A DNA stretch of 64,000 bases from Klebsiella pneumoniae. GTDB taxonomy: Bacteria; Pseudomonadota; Gammaproteobacteria; Pseudomonadales; Pseudohongiellaceae. The notes beneath the pieces were generated by a model. The model did no database searches. It worked only from the letters and a program-made list of their open reading frames with translations, and was not told the origin of the DNA. The stretch covers positions 1-64,000 of the forward strand of contig CAMCRC010000003.1 in NCBI GenBank assembly GCA_945877175.1, given 5' to 3'. A program made the translations under genes and the position numbers. The stretch's first letter is position 1. Every line of letters begins with the position of its first letter. Shown here one piece after another: positions 56,572 to 64,000 of this stretch.

Positions 56572-57963
56572 ATGGCTCAAGAACTCCTGATCAACATCGC
56601 GGCATTGATCGTCACCCTGGGTGTCCTGGTGACGGTGCATGAATTTGGCCATTTCTGGGTTGCGCGCCGATGCGGTGTAAAAGTATTGCGCTTTTCAATC
56701 GGATTCGGCAAAGCCATCAAGACCTGGGTGGGAAAGGATGGCACTGAATATGTGATTGCACCGATTCCCCTCGGTGGGTATGTCAAGATGCTCGGCCAGG
56801 AAGACACTTCAGTGGCAGACAACGGTGCCATTTCCGAGTCCGAGCGCAAGCAATCATTCTCCTGCAAGCCTGTATGGCAACGCATGGCAATCGTGGCTGC
56901 AGGACCGGCAGCCAACTTCCTCCTGGCCATCGCCGTGTTCTGGATCATCAACGTCAGCTACGGTTTGACAGGCACAGCGCCGGTACTTGCGAATGTTGCA
57001 GAAAACTCTCCCGCCCATCGCGCAGGCTTGCGCGCCGGTGATGAAATCGTGGCGGTCGACGGTGAGTCCACCAGTATCTGGCAGCACGTCACGATGCAGC
57101 TGCTTGCACGGCTGGGGGAGACTGGCGAGCTGAGCATCGACGCCATTCCGGCGGGTGAGTCTGCTCCCCGTACCTTCATCCTGCCGCTGCTCAACTGGCA
57201 GTCAGACACTGCAGAGCCCAATCCGCTTGGCTCACTCGGCCTGGTACAGTATGAAATTCCACCCATCATTGAAGGTCTGGTCGCCGGAGGTGCTGCGGAA
57301 CGCGACGGTCTGCTGGCAGGTGACCGTTTGCTGGAAGCCAACGGTCGTGCCATCACCGGCTGGGTACAGTGGGTGCAATTAGTACGAGCAAGTCCGGAAC
57401 TGCCATTGTCCGTTGTTGTCCAACGTGGCGAAAATCAGGTTGCGCTGACCCTGGAGCCGGACAGCACCGTTGCCGATGATGGCAGCACGATGGGCAGCAT
57501 CGGTGCTTATGTCCGTGAATTCGATCTGTTTGCGAGCCTGTCGCCGGAAATGATCCGTGAAGTGAACTACAACGCCTTCAGTGCGTTGATACCTGCATTG
57601 CAGGAAACCTGGGACAAGTCGGTCTTTGTGCTTGATTCCATGAAGAAGATGGTCGTGGGTCTGATTTCCGTCAAGAACATCAATGGCCCGATTACCATCG
57701 CCCAGGTCGCGGGGGAGACAGCAAGTTACGGATTGGAAGTTTATCTCGGATTTCTTGCTGTGCTGAGTATCAGCCTCGGGGTGCTGAACCTTCTGCCAAT
57801 TCCTGTGCTCGATGGGGGGCATCTGCTTTACTACGCAGTGGAAGCAGTAATCCGGAGACCTGTGCCGGAACGCATTCAGGCCATGGGCCTGCAACTGGGC
57901 CTGCTTATCATCTCGGGCGTCATGGTGTTGGCTGTTTATAACGATGTCAGTCGTCTCTTGTGA
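56572..57963 (+). CDS. rseP: Site-2 metalloprotease RseP
   Basis: RseP cuts RseA within the membrane to release RpoE and also clears leftover signal peptides. The 463-residue protein has the zinc motif HEFGH at about 22-26 in the first transmembrane helix, GGYVKMLGQED, two tandem periplasmic PDZ domains (SPAHRAGLRAGDEIVAVDG; AAERDGLLAGDRLLEANG) and the second zinc ligand in NLLPIPVLDGGHLLYY. ATG 56572 is preferred over the track start 14 codons upstream. Its expected substrate, RseA, is encoded at 26063. Confidence 0.96.
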   Translation: MAQELLINIAALIVTLGVLVTVHEFGHFWVARRCGVKVLRFSIGFGKAIKTWVGKDGTEYVIAPIPLGGYVKMLGQEDTSVADNGAISESERKQSFSCKPVWQRMAIVAAGPAANFLLAIAVFWIINVSYGLTGTAPVLANVAENSPAHRAGLRAGDEIVAVDGESTSIWQHVTMQLLARLGETGELSIDAIPAGESAPRTFILPLLNWQSDTAEPNPLGSLGLVQYEIPPIIEGLVAGGAAERDGLLAGDRLLEANGRAITGWVQWVQLVRASPELPLSVVVQRGENQVALTLEPDSTVADDGSTMGSIGAYVREFDLFASLSPEMIREVNYNAFSALIPALQETWDKSVFVLDSMKKMVVGLISVKNINGPITIAQVAGETASYGLEVYLGFLAVLSISLGVLNLLPIPVLDGGHLLYYAVEAVIRRPVPERIQAMGLQLGLLIISGVMVLAVYNDVSRLL

Positions 57964-58011
57964 CACCAGGGATTCTGCGCATTACTCTCTTTCCTATTTG
58001 AAAAAAATTAC

Positions 58012-60684
58012 ATGACCAGAAAGCTTTTAAGTACTTTGATTCTGTCCGGAATTGCCTCTACAGCTGCCTATGGGCAGAACTTTGTGATTGAAGACATCCA
58101 GATTGATGGTCTGCAGAGAATTTCTTCAGGCGTCGTTTTCGGGCTGTTGCCAGTGGGCATTGGCGACGAAGTCAGCGATCAGGTGCCCGCTGAGATCATC
58201 CGTGCCATTACAGCCTCTGAATATTTCGAAGAGGTAGAGGTGGCGCGTGAGGGCAATGTCCTGTTCATTTCGGTGCTCGAGCGGCCATCTGTCAGCGAGA
58301 TCAACATTACTGGCAACCGTGTTTTGAAGACTGAAGACATCCTTGAGAACATGGCCACGGCAGATATTTCCGAGGGCGGCATTTTTACCCGCGCAACGCT
58401 CGAAGCCATTCGTCAGGGAATACAGGAAGTGTATTCCGGCCGGGGCCGTTATGGCACAACCGTCGATATCGAAATTGAAGAGCAGCCTCGCAATCGCGTT
58501 GCGATCAACATGACGGTGAATGAGGGGGAAGAGAGTCGCATTCAATACATCAACATCGTCGGCAACAATGCTTTCGAAGACAAAGAATTGCTGGCCTTGT
58601 TCGATCTGGGCCTGAAGCCCTGGTACAACCCCTTCAGCGGTCGCAACAAGTATTCCCGAGAGCAGTTTACCGGCGATCTGGAACGCTTGACTTCGCATTA
58701 CATGGACAACGGCTACGTGCGATTCAATGTTGACTCCACGCCTGTTTCGATCACTCCTGACAATGAGCAGATCTATATTACGATCAACGTCACTGAGGGT
58801 GAGAAATACGTCGTCAATGAGGTAAATCTCGCTGGCGACCTGGTCAATGCCGAGGCCATATTGCGTGCTTATACCGTTGTGGCGCCAGGGCAGACGTTTT
58901 CCCAGGCACTGGTAACGGCAACCGAAGAGTACATGACTCAAGTGCTTGGCAACTTTGGTTATGCGTTTGCTGAGGTCAATGGCGAGCCGCAGATCAATGA
59001 AGAGGATCAGACAGTCGATGTGACGTTCTTCGTCGAGCCGGGCAACCGTACCTATGTCAATCGCGTGAATTTCGTCGGCAACACCGCGACAGCCGATGAA
59101 GTCCTGCGTCGCGAAATGCGCCAGCTGGAAAGTGCTCCCGCGTCGAGTCAGCTCATCGAATTGTCGAAAGTGCGACTGGAGCGCCTGGGCTATTTCTCGA
59201 CCGTTGAAGTCGAGACCATAGAATTGCCTGGCACTGACGATCAGATCGACGTGGAGTACACCGTCGAAGAGCAGAATTTCAGCAATATATCCTTCAGTGT
59301 TGGTTCAGGCGGGGGCGGCGATTTCTTCATCAGCTCGTCCCTCGAGGCTCAGAACTTTCTCGGCACGGGGCGCACCGTCGGAATTGGCGTGAACAGAAGT
59401 ACATTTCAGAAGAGCCTGAACTTCACTTATCTGGATCCGTATTTCACGGCAGATGGCGTCAGTCGTGGGTTCAATCTCTTTTTGCAGGAACAGGATTCGC
59501 CCTTCAATATCGCCAGTTTCTCGACAAAGTCCTATGGCGGTTCTTTCAATTTTGCATATCCCATCAGTGAGGTACAGCAGATTGGCTTCAATGTGGGGTA
59601 CACCCACACAGAGCTGAGTTCCGGCGGATTCACTGTGCAGGAAATCGAGTCCAGCCCCCAGCTGTTCGACGGAGTGGATCTGTTCATTCGCAACCCGGCC
59701 AATCCCAATCCCTTCGATGGTCCAGTGATAGATGGCGTGACAGGACTCGTCAGTACGTTGCCGAAGCAATACCTGAATCTGAGCAACGAACCGGGCTTCA
59801 TCGACAAGCAGGGAACCGTATTCGACAATTTCACGTTTTCAACGAACTGGCTTCGCAGCACCCTCAACAGAGGCCAGCTGCCTACGGATGGCACTTTCCA
59901 GCAATTGTCACTGGAGCTGACGACGCCCGGCAGTGATCTTGAATATTACAAGCTCAATTATGCGGCGCAGTTCTATCAGCCGCTGTTCGGGGATTTCGTA
60001 CTGGCATTGCGCGCCAATATTGGCTACGGAGACGGGTTTGGCAAAACGGACGGCCTGCCATTCTTCAACAATTTCTTTGCGGGCGGGCTGGCACAGAACG
60101 GCGTTGTGCGAGGATTCGACGAGAACAGTCTTGGTCCTCGCAGTACGGACCCGCAGCGCTATCTCACTGGCAATGCCACGCTCAAGCGCGATGAAAACGG
60201 CAACATCATTCGCGATGCACTGGGTTTTGCAGAAGTCGATCCCGAAGTATTTGGCTATGAGACCACCCCGGTACTGGATGCCAGTGGCAACCAGCTGCTT
60301 GATGCCAATGGCAAGCCCGTGGTGCAGCTGGCGGTTGAAAGTGTCGCCCTCAATCAGGAATTGGACGCGTTTGGGGGTAATATATTGACAACTGGTAGTG
60401 TAGAATTGCTCTTCCCGATCCCGTTCGTCACCGACCGCAGCAGGGTACGATCCTCTTTGTTCATTGACGCCGGAAACGTTTTTTCGTCAAATTGCACAGC
60501 AAGACAGAGTCTGCAAAACAATTGCAGCAACTTTGATGTGGGTGAAGTCCGCTATTCGATGGGCCTCAGTGTGACTTATCTGTCGCCTTTTGGTCCGCTG
60601 ACTTTTTATGTAGCCAAGCCCTTCACCAAGGATGAATTTGACGACGAGAAGAACTTTGACTTTACCATTGGTGCCGGTTTCTGA
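58012..60684 (+). CDS. bamA: Outer membrane protein assembly factor BamA, enlarged
   Basis: BamA folds beta-barrel proteins into the outer membrane. After a signal peptide (to about AAYG) come five POTRA domains (about 22-420) and a 16-strand barrel. The VRGF lock motif lies at about 699-702. At 890 residues it is some 80 longer than the E. coli protein: roughly 40 extra before VRGF, likely in the loop containing FIRNPANPNPFDGPVIDG, and about 40 extra after it (KRDENGNIIRDALGFAEVDP and DASGNQLLDANGKPV). The final strand ends NFDFTIGAGF. Flanked by rseP and skp as usual. Confidence 0.95.
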   Translation: MTRKLLSTLILSGIASTAAYGQNFVIEDIQIDGLQRISSGVVFGLLPVGIGDEVSDQVPAEIIRAITASEYFEEVEVAREGNVLFISVLERPSVSEINITGNRVLKTEDILENMATADISEGGIFTRATLEAIRQGIQEVYSGRGRYGTTVDIEIEEQPRNRVAINMTVNEGEESRIQYINIVGNNAFEDKELLALFDLGLKPWYNPFSGRNKYSREQFTGDLERLTSHYMDNGYVRFNVDSTPVSITPDNEQIYITINVTEGEKYVVNEVNLAGDLVNAEAILRAYTVVAPGQTFSQALVTATEEYMTQVLGNFGYAFAEVNGEPQINEEDQTVDVTFFVEPGNRTYVNRVNFVGNTATADEVLRREMRQLESAPASSQLIELSKVRLERLGYFSTVEVETIELPGTDDQIDVEYTVEEQNFSNISFSVGSGGGGDFFISSSLEAQNFLGTGRTVGIGVNRSTFQKSLNFTYLDPYFTADGVSRGFNLFLQEQDSPFNIASFSTKSYGGSFNFAYPISEVQQIGFNVGYTHTELSSGGFTVQEIESSPQLFDGVDLFIRNPANPNPFDGPVIDGVTGLVSTLPKQYLNLSNEPGFIDKQGTVFDNFTFSTNWLRSTLNRGQLPTDGTFQQLSLELTTPGSDLEYYKLNYAAQFYQPLFGDFVLALRANIGYGDGFGKTDGLPFFNNFFAGGLAQNGVVRGFDENSLGPRSTDPQRYLTGNATLKRDENGNIIRDALGFAEVDPEVFGYETTPVLDASGNQLLDANGKPVVQLAVESVALNQELDAFGGNILTTGSVELLFPIPFVTDRSRVRSSLFIDAGNVFSSNCTARQSLQNNCSNFDVGEVRYSMGLSVTYLSPFGPLTFYVAKPFTKDEFDDEKNFDFTIGAGF

Positions 60685-60755
60685 CGGGCATGCAACACAA
60701 CAAGAACATGGCAGTGCCCAGTTGCTGTCGATCAAGACATTCGGAGATATAGAAC

Positions 60756-61268
60756 GTGAAAACCTTTATTAAAGCAGTGGCAGTAGCAGTAGCATTTCTG
60801 GCGGCGGGCTCCGCGTTCGCTCAACAACCGGTTGTAGGCGTTGTAAATCTGGAGCAGGCGCTTTTCAATTCAACTGCCGCGCAGGAACTGCAGGCAGTCA
60901 TCCAGGAAGAATTTCGCGACGACCAGACCCGTGCCGAGCAGCTGAATACGGAATTGACCGAACTTGTTGAGCGCGCTCAGCGCGATGAGTCCATCATGAG
61001 TGAAGCCGAGAAGCGTCGTGTAAGTTCAGATGCTCAGGAAAAGCAGGTGCAGTTGCAGATGATATCGGAACGAGTGCAGGCGGCCTTGCAGGAACGCAAT
61101 CAGGCTTTCATCGAAAGCATGCGTGAAAATCTTGGCAATGCCATTCAGGCGGTTGTTCAGGAAGGGGGCTACAACATCGTGCTCAACGCAGACAGCGTCG
61201 CGTTTTTCGACAATACCTATGACATCACGGCAAAAGTTACGGCGAAACTGAACGAGCTTTCTCAGTAA
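60756..61268 (+). CDS. skp: Periplasmic chaperone Skp (OmpH family)
   Basis: Skp is a trimeric jellyfish-shaped chaperone that shields unfolded outer-membrane proteins on the way to BamA. The 170-residue product has a signal peptide (KTFIKAVAVAVAFLAAGSAF, cleavage after AFA) and long coiled-coil arms rich in Glu/Gln/Arg (residues about 45-125), then VVQEGGYNIVLNADSVAFF. The start is GTG 60756 after GGAGATATAGAAC. It lies between bamA and lpxD. Confidence 0.94.
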   Translation: MKTFIKAVAVAVAFLAAGSAFAQQPVVGVVNLEQALFNSTAAQELQAVIQEEFRDDQTRAEQLNTELTELVERAQRDESIMSEAEKRRVSSDAQEKQVQLQMISERVQAALQERNQAFIESMRENLGNAIQAVVQEGGYNIVLNADSVAFFDNTYDITAKVTAKLNELSQ

Positions 61269-61294
61269 CCTCGGCGCTGACAGGGTCTCACCAG

Positions 61295-62350
61295 GTGAGC
61301 AATCAAACTGTCTTTACACTTGGTGAGTTGGCGGGCCTGCTGGAAGTTCCGTTGCATGGAAACCCGTCGATTCAGATCACTGGCCTCGCCACGCTGAAAA
61401 GCGCCACGGCAGGCCAGCTGAGTTTTCTCAGCAATCCCCGCTATGCCACCCAGCTTGCTTCATGCAGAGCTTCTGCGATTATCATCGATCCGGAGTTCGC
61501 AAACGCTTGTCCGTCTGCCCAGTTGCACTCAGCATCGCCTTACGTCACATACGCGCGCGCGTCGCAATTGTTTGCTCCGCCCCGACCTGTTCTGCGGGGG
61601 ATACATCCCACCGCCTGTGTGGATGCTTCTGCGCAGCTGAGTTCAGACGTCAGTATCGGCGCAAATGTTGTCATAGAAGCCGATGTTGTGATTGGCGCGG
61701 GCAGTGTGATCGGCGCAGGATCTTATGTTGGCGCGCGATCCAGGATTGGCAGTGAATGTATTTTGTATCCCAATGTCACGGTATATCACGATGTAGCCAT
61801 CGGCGATGCTGTAGTGTTGCATTCGTCCGTTGTCATTGGAGCAGACGGCTTCGGATTTGCATTTGATGGGCGTCGTTCTGTGAAAATTGCACAACTGGGG
61901 GGCGTACGTATCGGCAATGATGTCGAGATCGGTGCTGGCTCCACGGTTGACCGCGGGGCACTGGATGACACCATCATCGAGCAAGGTGTGAAGATCGACA
62001 ATCAGGTGCAGATTGCGCATAACTGCATCGTTGGAGAGCACACCATCATCTGCGGCTGCAGTGCGATTGCGGGCAGCACCAGTATAGGACGGTACTGCAC
62101 GATTGGCGGAGGTGTGGGCATCATCGGCCACCTGCGCATTGCAGACAAAGTCATGATCAGCGCCATGTCGCTGGTCAGTCAGTCCATTGGGGAATCAGGC
62201 ATCTATTCATCTGGAACCGGACTTCTGGAGTCGAAGGAATGGAAGCGCAATATCGTCCGGTTTCGCCAGCTCGACGACATGGCCAAGCGGCTGCGCGAAC
62301 TTGAGAAAATTGCACTGGGCAAACAGTCCGGCCCGGGAGACTCTGAGTAA
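61295..62350 (+). CDS. lpxD: UDP-3-O-acylglucosamine N-acyltransferase
   Basis: LpxD adds the second acyl chain in lipid A synthesis. The 351-residue protein has an N-terminal uridine-binding domain ([25 protein letters not shown]) and a left-handed beta-helix of hexapeptide repeats ([31 protein letters not shown]), with the catalytic histidine region [18 protein letters not shown]. The start is GTG 61295. fabZ and lpxA follow in the conserved order. Confidence 0.96.
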   Translation: MSNQTVFTLGELAGLLEVPLHGNPSIQITGLATLKSATAGQLSFLSNPRYATQLASCRASAIIIDPEFANACPSAQLHSASPYVTYARASQLFAPPRPVLRGIHPTACVDASAQLSSDVSIGANVVIEADVVIGAGSVIGAGSYVGARSRIGSECILYPNVTVYHDVAIGDAVVLHSSVVIGADGFGFAFDGRRSVKIAQLGGVRIGNDVEIGAGSTVDRGALDDTIIEQGVKIDNQVQIAHNCIVGEHTIICGCSAIAGSTSIGRYCTIGGGVGIIGHLRIADKVMISAMSLVSQSIGESGIYSSGTGLLESKEWKRNIVRFRQLDDMAKRLRELEKIALGKQSGPGDSE

Positions 62351-62385
62351 CAGAGCTCATAACCAGAGGACTCCTGTTTCAGGAA

Positions 62386-62841
62386 ATGACTACAATGATG
62401 AACGTGGAAGAAATCAAGGAATATCTGCCGCAGCGCTACCCGTTTCTGCTGGTTGACCGGGTATTGGAAATCGAACTGGGCAAGCGCATCCTGGCCTACA
62501 AGAATGTCACTGTGAATGAAGAGTACTTTCAAGGGCATTTTCCCGGCAAGCCCATCATGCCGGGCGTGTTGATCATTGAAGCGCTTGCACAGGCCGCCGG
62601 TGTGCTTGGCTTCAAAAGTCAGGAAAAGAAGCCGAAAGACGGGTATCTGTATTATTTTGTCGGTGCCGATGACGTACGTCTCAAACGACCGGTGGTGCCG
62701 GGTGACCAGCTGATGCTGGAAGCGGTGATCATTACAAGCAAGCGCGGCATCTACAAATTTGAATGCCGCGCATCTGTCGATTCGCAACTGGTTGGCACGG
62801 CGATCATCATGTGTGCCGAAAGGAAGAACGAAATTGATTGA
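62386..62841 (+). CDS. fabZ: 3-hydroxyacyl-ACP dehydratase FabZ
   Basis: FabZ dehydrates 3-hydroxyacyl-ACP in fatty-acid elongation and competes with LpxA for the hydroxyacyl pool. The 151-residue hot-dog-fold protein has [17 protein letters not shown], the catalytic His in [16 protein letters not shown] and the catalytic Glu in [15 protein letters not shown] 62386 is used, but ATGs at 62395 and 62398 (MMNVEE) are possible starts. It overlaps lpxA by eight bases. Confidence 0.97.
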   Translation: MTTMMNVEEIKEYLPQRYPFLLVDRVLEIELGKRILAYKNVTVNEEYFQGHFPGKPIMPGVLIIEALAQAAGVLGFKSQEKKPKDGYLYYFVGADDVRLKRPVVPGDQLMLEAVIITSKRGIYKFECRASVDSQLVGTAIIMCAERKNEID

Positions 62842-63604
62842 TACACGGGCTATTATTGACCCCAGCGCTCGACTGGCTGCGAACGTCAGTGTAGGACCCT
62901 GGACCATCATCGGGCCTGGCGTGGAAATTGGTGAGGGCACGCAGGTGGCTTCCCATGTGGTCATTCGTTCGAATACCCGCATCGGGACGAACAACCGCAT
63001 ATTCCAGTTTGCTTCAATCGGCGAAGAGCCGGCAGACAAGAAGTTTGCGGGTGAAGAAACCTGGCTGGAGATCGGCTCAGACAACATCATCCGCGAGGGC
63101 GTGACCCTGCACCGAGGCACCGGTTTCGGGGGGGGATATACCCGCATCGGTAGTCACAATCTGTTGATGCCCTACGTGCATGTGGCACATGACTGCATCG
63201 TCGGCAGCCACACCATTTTCGCCAACAACGTAGGCATCTCGGGGCACGTGGAAGTCGGCGACTGGGCGATTCTGGGCGGCTATGCAGGCGTGAACCAGTT
63301 TCTCAAGATCGGCGCACATTCCATGATCGGCGGCATGACGCACGTCAGCAATGACGTTCCTGCCTATGTGATTGTCAGCGGCGCACCGCCTGAGGCGCGC
63401 AGCATCAATGCCATCGGACTGGAGCGTCGTGGCTTCAGCAAAGAGGCGATTGCTCGCATTCGCCTTGCCTTCAAGATTGTCTACCTGAAAGGGCTTACGG
63501 TTCAGGAGGCGCTGGAGCACCTTGATCCGATGGCTTCGGAATTTGTCGATATACAGATGTTTGTTGATTCAATCCGCGCCTCGACCCGGGGCATACAACG
63601 CTGA
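62834..63604 (+). CDS. lpxA: UDP-N-acetylglucosamine acyltransferase
   Basis: LpxA catalyses the first step of lipid A synthesis, moving a 3-hydroxyacyl chain to UDP-GlcNAc. The 256-residue beta-helix protein shows hexapeptide repeats ([20 protein letters not shown]), [20 protein letters not shown] and the catalytic-His region [15 protein letters not shown]. The likely start is TTG 62834, giving (M)[13 protein letters not shown], which aligns with the usual N-terminus and lies within the fabZ 3' end; no ATG or GTG fits. TTG would lower initiation. Confidence 0.94.
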   Translation: MIDTRAIIDPSARLAANVSVGPWTIIGPGVEIGEGTQVASHVVIRSNTRIGTNNRIFQFASIGEEPADKKFAGEETWLEIGSDNIIREGVTLHRGTGFGGGYTRIGSHNLLMPYVHVAHDCIVGSHTIFANNVGISGHVEVGDWAILGGYAGVNQFLKIGAHSMIGGMTHVSNDVPAYVIVSGAPPEARSINAIGLERRGFSKEAIARIRLAFKIVYLKGLTVQEALEHLDPMASEFVDIQMFVDSIRASTRGIQR

Positions 63605-63639
63605 ATCAGCGTGCGGCCTCTGGGACGGGAGACAAGCGC

Positions 63640-64000
63640 GTGCGAATCGGCGTTATAGCGGGGGAAACTTCCGGCGATATTCTCGGAGCTGGCTTGATGC
63701 AGGCCATTCGACGCCTGTGTCCGGACGCGCAGTTCGAAGGCATCGGTGGCCCGCGCATGCTGGCAGAAGGCTTTCACAGCTTCTTTCCGATGGAACGACT
63801 CTCTGTCATGGGTTTCATCGAGCCACTGGGTCGCCTGCCTGAACTTCTGCGCATCAAGAAAACCCTGGTTGAGCACTTCGCAAGCAATCCGCCGGATGTG
63901 TTCATCGGCATCGACTCCCCTGGCTTCAATCTGCGCATTGAACAGAGTCTGCATGATCTTGGCATTCGCACTGTGCACTACGTCAGTCCCAGCGTCTGGG
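63640..64000 (+). CDS. lpxB: Lipid-A-disaccharide synthase, N-terminal part (truncated by window)
   Basis: LpxB joins UDP-2,3-diacylglucosamine and lipid X to form the lipid A disaccharide. About 120 codons are present from GTG 63640, preceded by GGGAG. They read [20 protein letters not shown], then [46 protein letters not shown] and VHYVSPSVW. The frame has no stop before the window ends, so the ORF track missed it. It follows lpxA by 35 bases. Confidence 0.93.
   Translation, partial: MRIGVIAGETSGDILGAGLMQAIRRLCPDAQFEGIGGPRMLAEGFHSFFPMERLSVMGFIEPLGRLPELLRIKKTLVEHFASNPPDVFIGIDSPGFNLRIEQSLHDLGIRTVHYVSPSVW

Overview
The window is a chromosomal stretch of a gammaproteobacterium of moderate GC content. 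Its gene order is the Pseudomonas-like arrangement: thrS-infC-rpmI-rplT-pheS-pheT-ihfA-merR-tRNA-Pro; lepA-lepB-DUF4845-rnc-era-recO; rlmD-relA-mazG; dapE-dapD-yffB-glnD-map divergent from rpsB-tsf-pyrH-frr-uppS-cdsA-dxr-rseP-bamA-skp-lpxD-fabZ-lpxA-lpxB. Protein features such as the long DapD, the MucA-like RseA and MucD, and an AlgP-like histone-H1 protein point to the Pseudomonadales/Cellvibrionales side of the class, perhaps a marine lineage. I cannot name the genus from sequence alone.

Layout. 1-92: the terminus of an IS3-type insertion sequence running off the left edge, next to a leftward tRNA-Asn gene. 419-2449: uvrB. 2509-10403: a translation operon opened by a strong promoter and tRNA-Val and closed by tRNA-Pro and a bidirectional terminator. 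It contains two candidate translational control regions (infC start, L20 leader). 10422-14844: a leftward periplasmic beta-propeller gene, then a nucleotide pyrophosphohydrolase / gamma-glutamylcyclotransferase-like / threonine aldolase cluster, and a cyclic-nucleotide-binding EAL phosphodiesterase. 15009-19050: a three-subunit molybdenum hydroxylase (2Fe-2S with Tat signal, Mo-binding, FAD/4Fe-4S) with its own terminator. 19095-21692: two tandem paralogous DUF6644-like membrane proteins overlapping selO. 21711-25087: ygfZ, sdhE-ygfX and nadB. 25330-28318: rpoE-rseA-mucD envelope stress genes without rseB. 28505-41796: lepA-to-recO, cysM, rlmD, relA, mazG, adk and a Lys/Ala/Pro-rich histone-like gene. 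41821-50054: tsaB, uppP and rsmJ rightward, converging on leftward map-glnD-yffB-dapD-dapE. 50181-64000: rpsB with promoter and leader, tsf, nucleotide and ribosome-recycling genes, isoprenoid-lipid genes, the RseP protease, the BamA/Skp outer-membrane machinery and lipid A synthesis, ending inside lpxB.

How the genes work together. Much of the window builds ribosomes and charges tRNAs. A second theme is the cell envelope: UppS, UppP, CdsA, Dxr, BamA, Skp, LpxD, FabZ, LpxA and LpxB make the envelope, LepB processes exported proteins, and RpoE, RseA, RseP and MucD monitor it. Nearly everything is housekeeping, and I found no defence island, CRISPR array, prophage or biosynthetic cluster. The least ordinary items are: the infC start region, where a conserved-looking AUU start is out of frame and overlaps the AUG as ATGA; the DUF6644 pair coupled to selO; the Mo-hydroxylase operon with inverted repeats in its leader; a BamA with two enlarged regions; and the reduced rpoE-rseA-mucD operon. 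Antisense ORFs of 300-590 aa in the ORF track are shadows.
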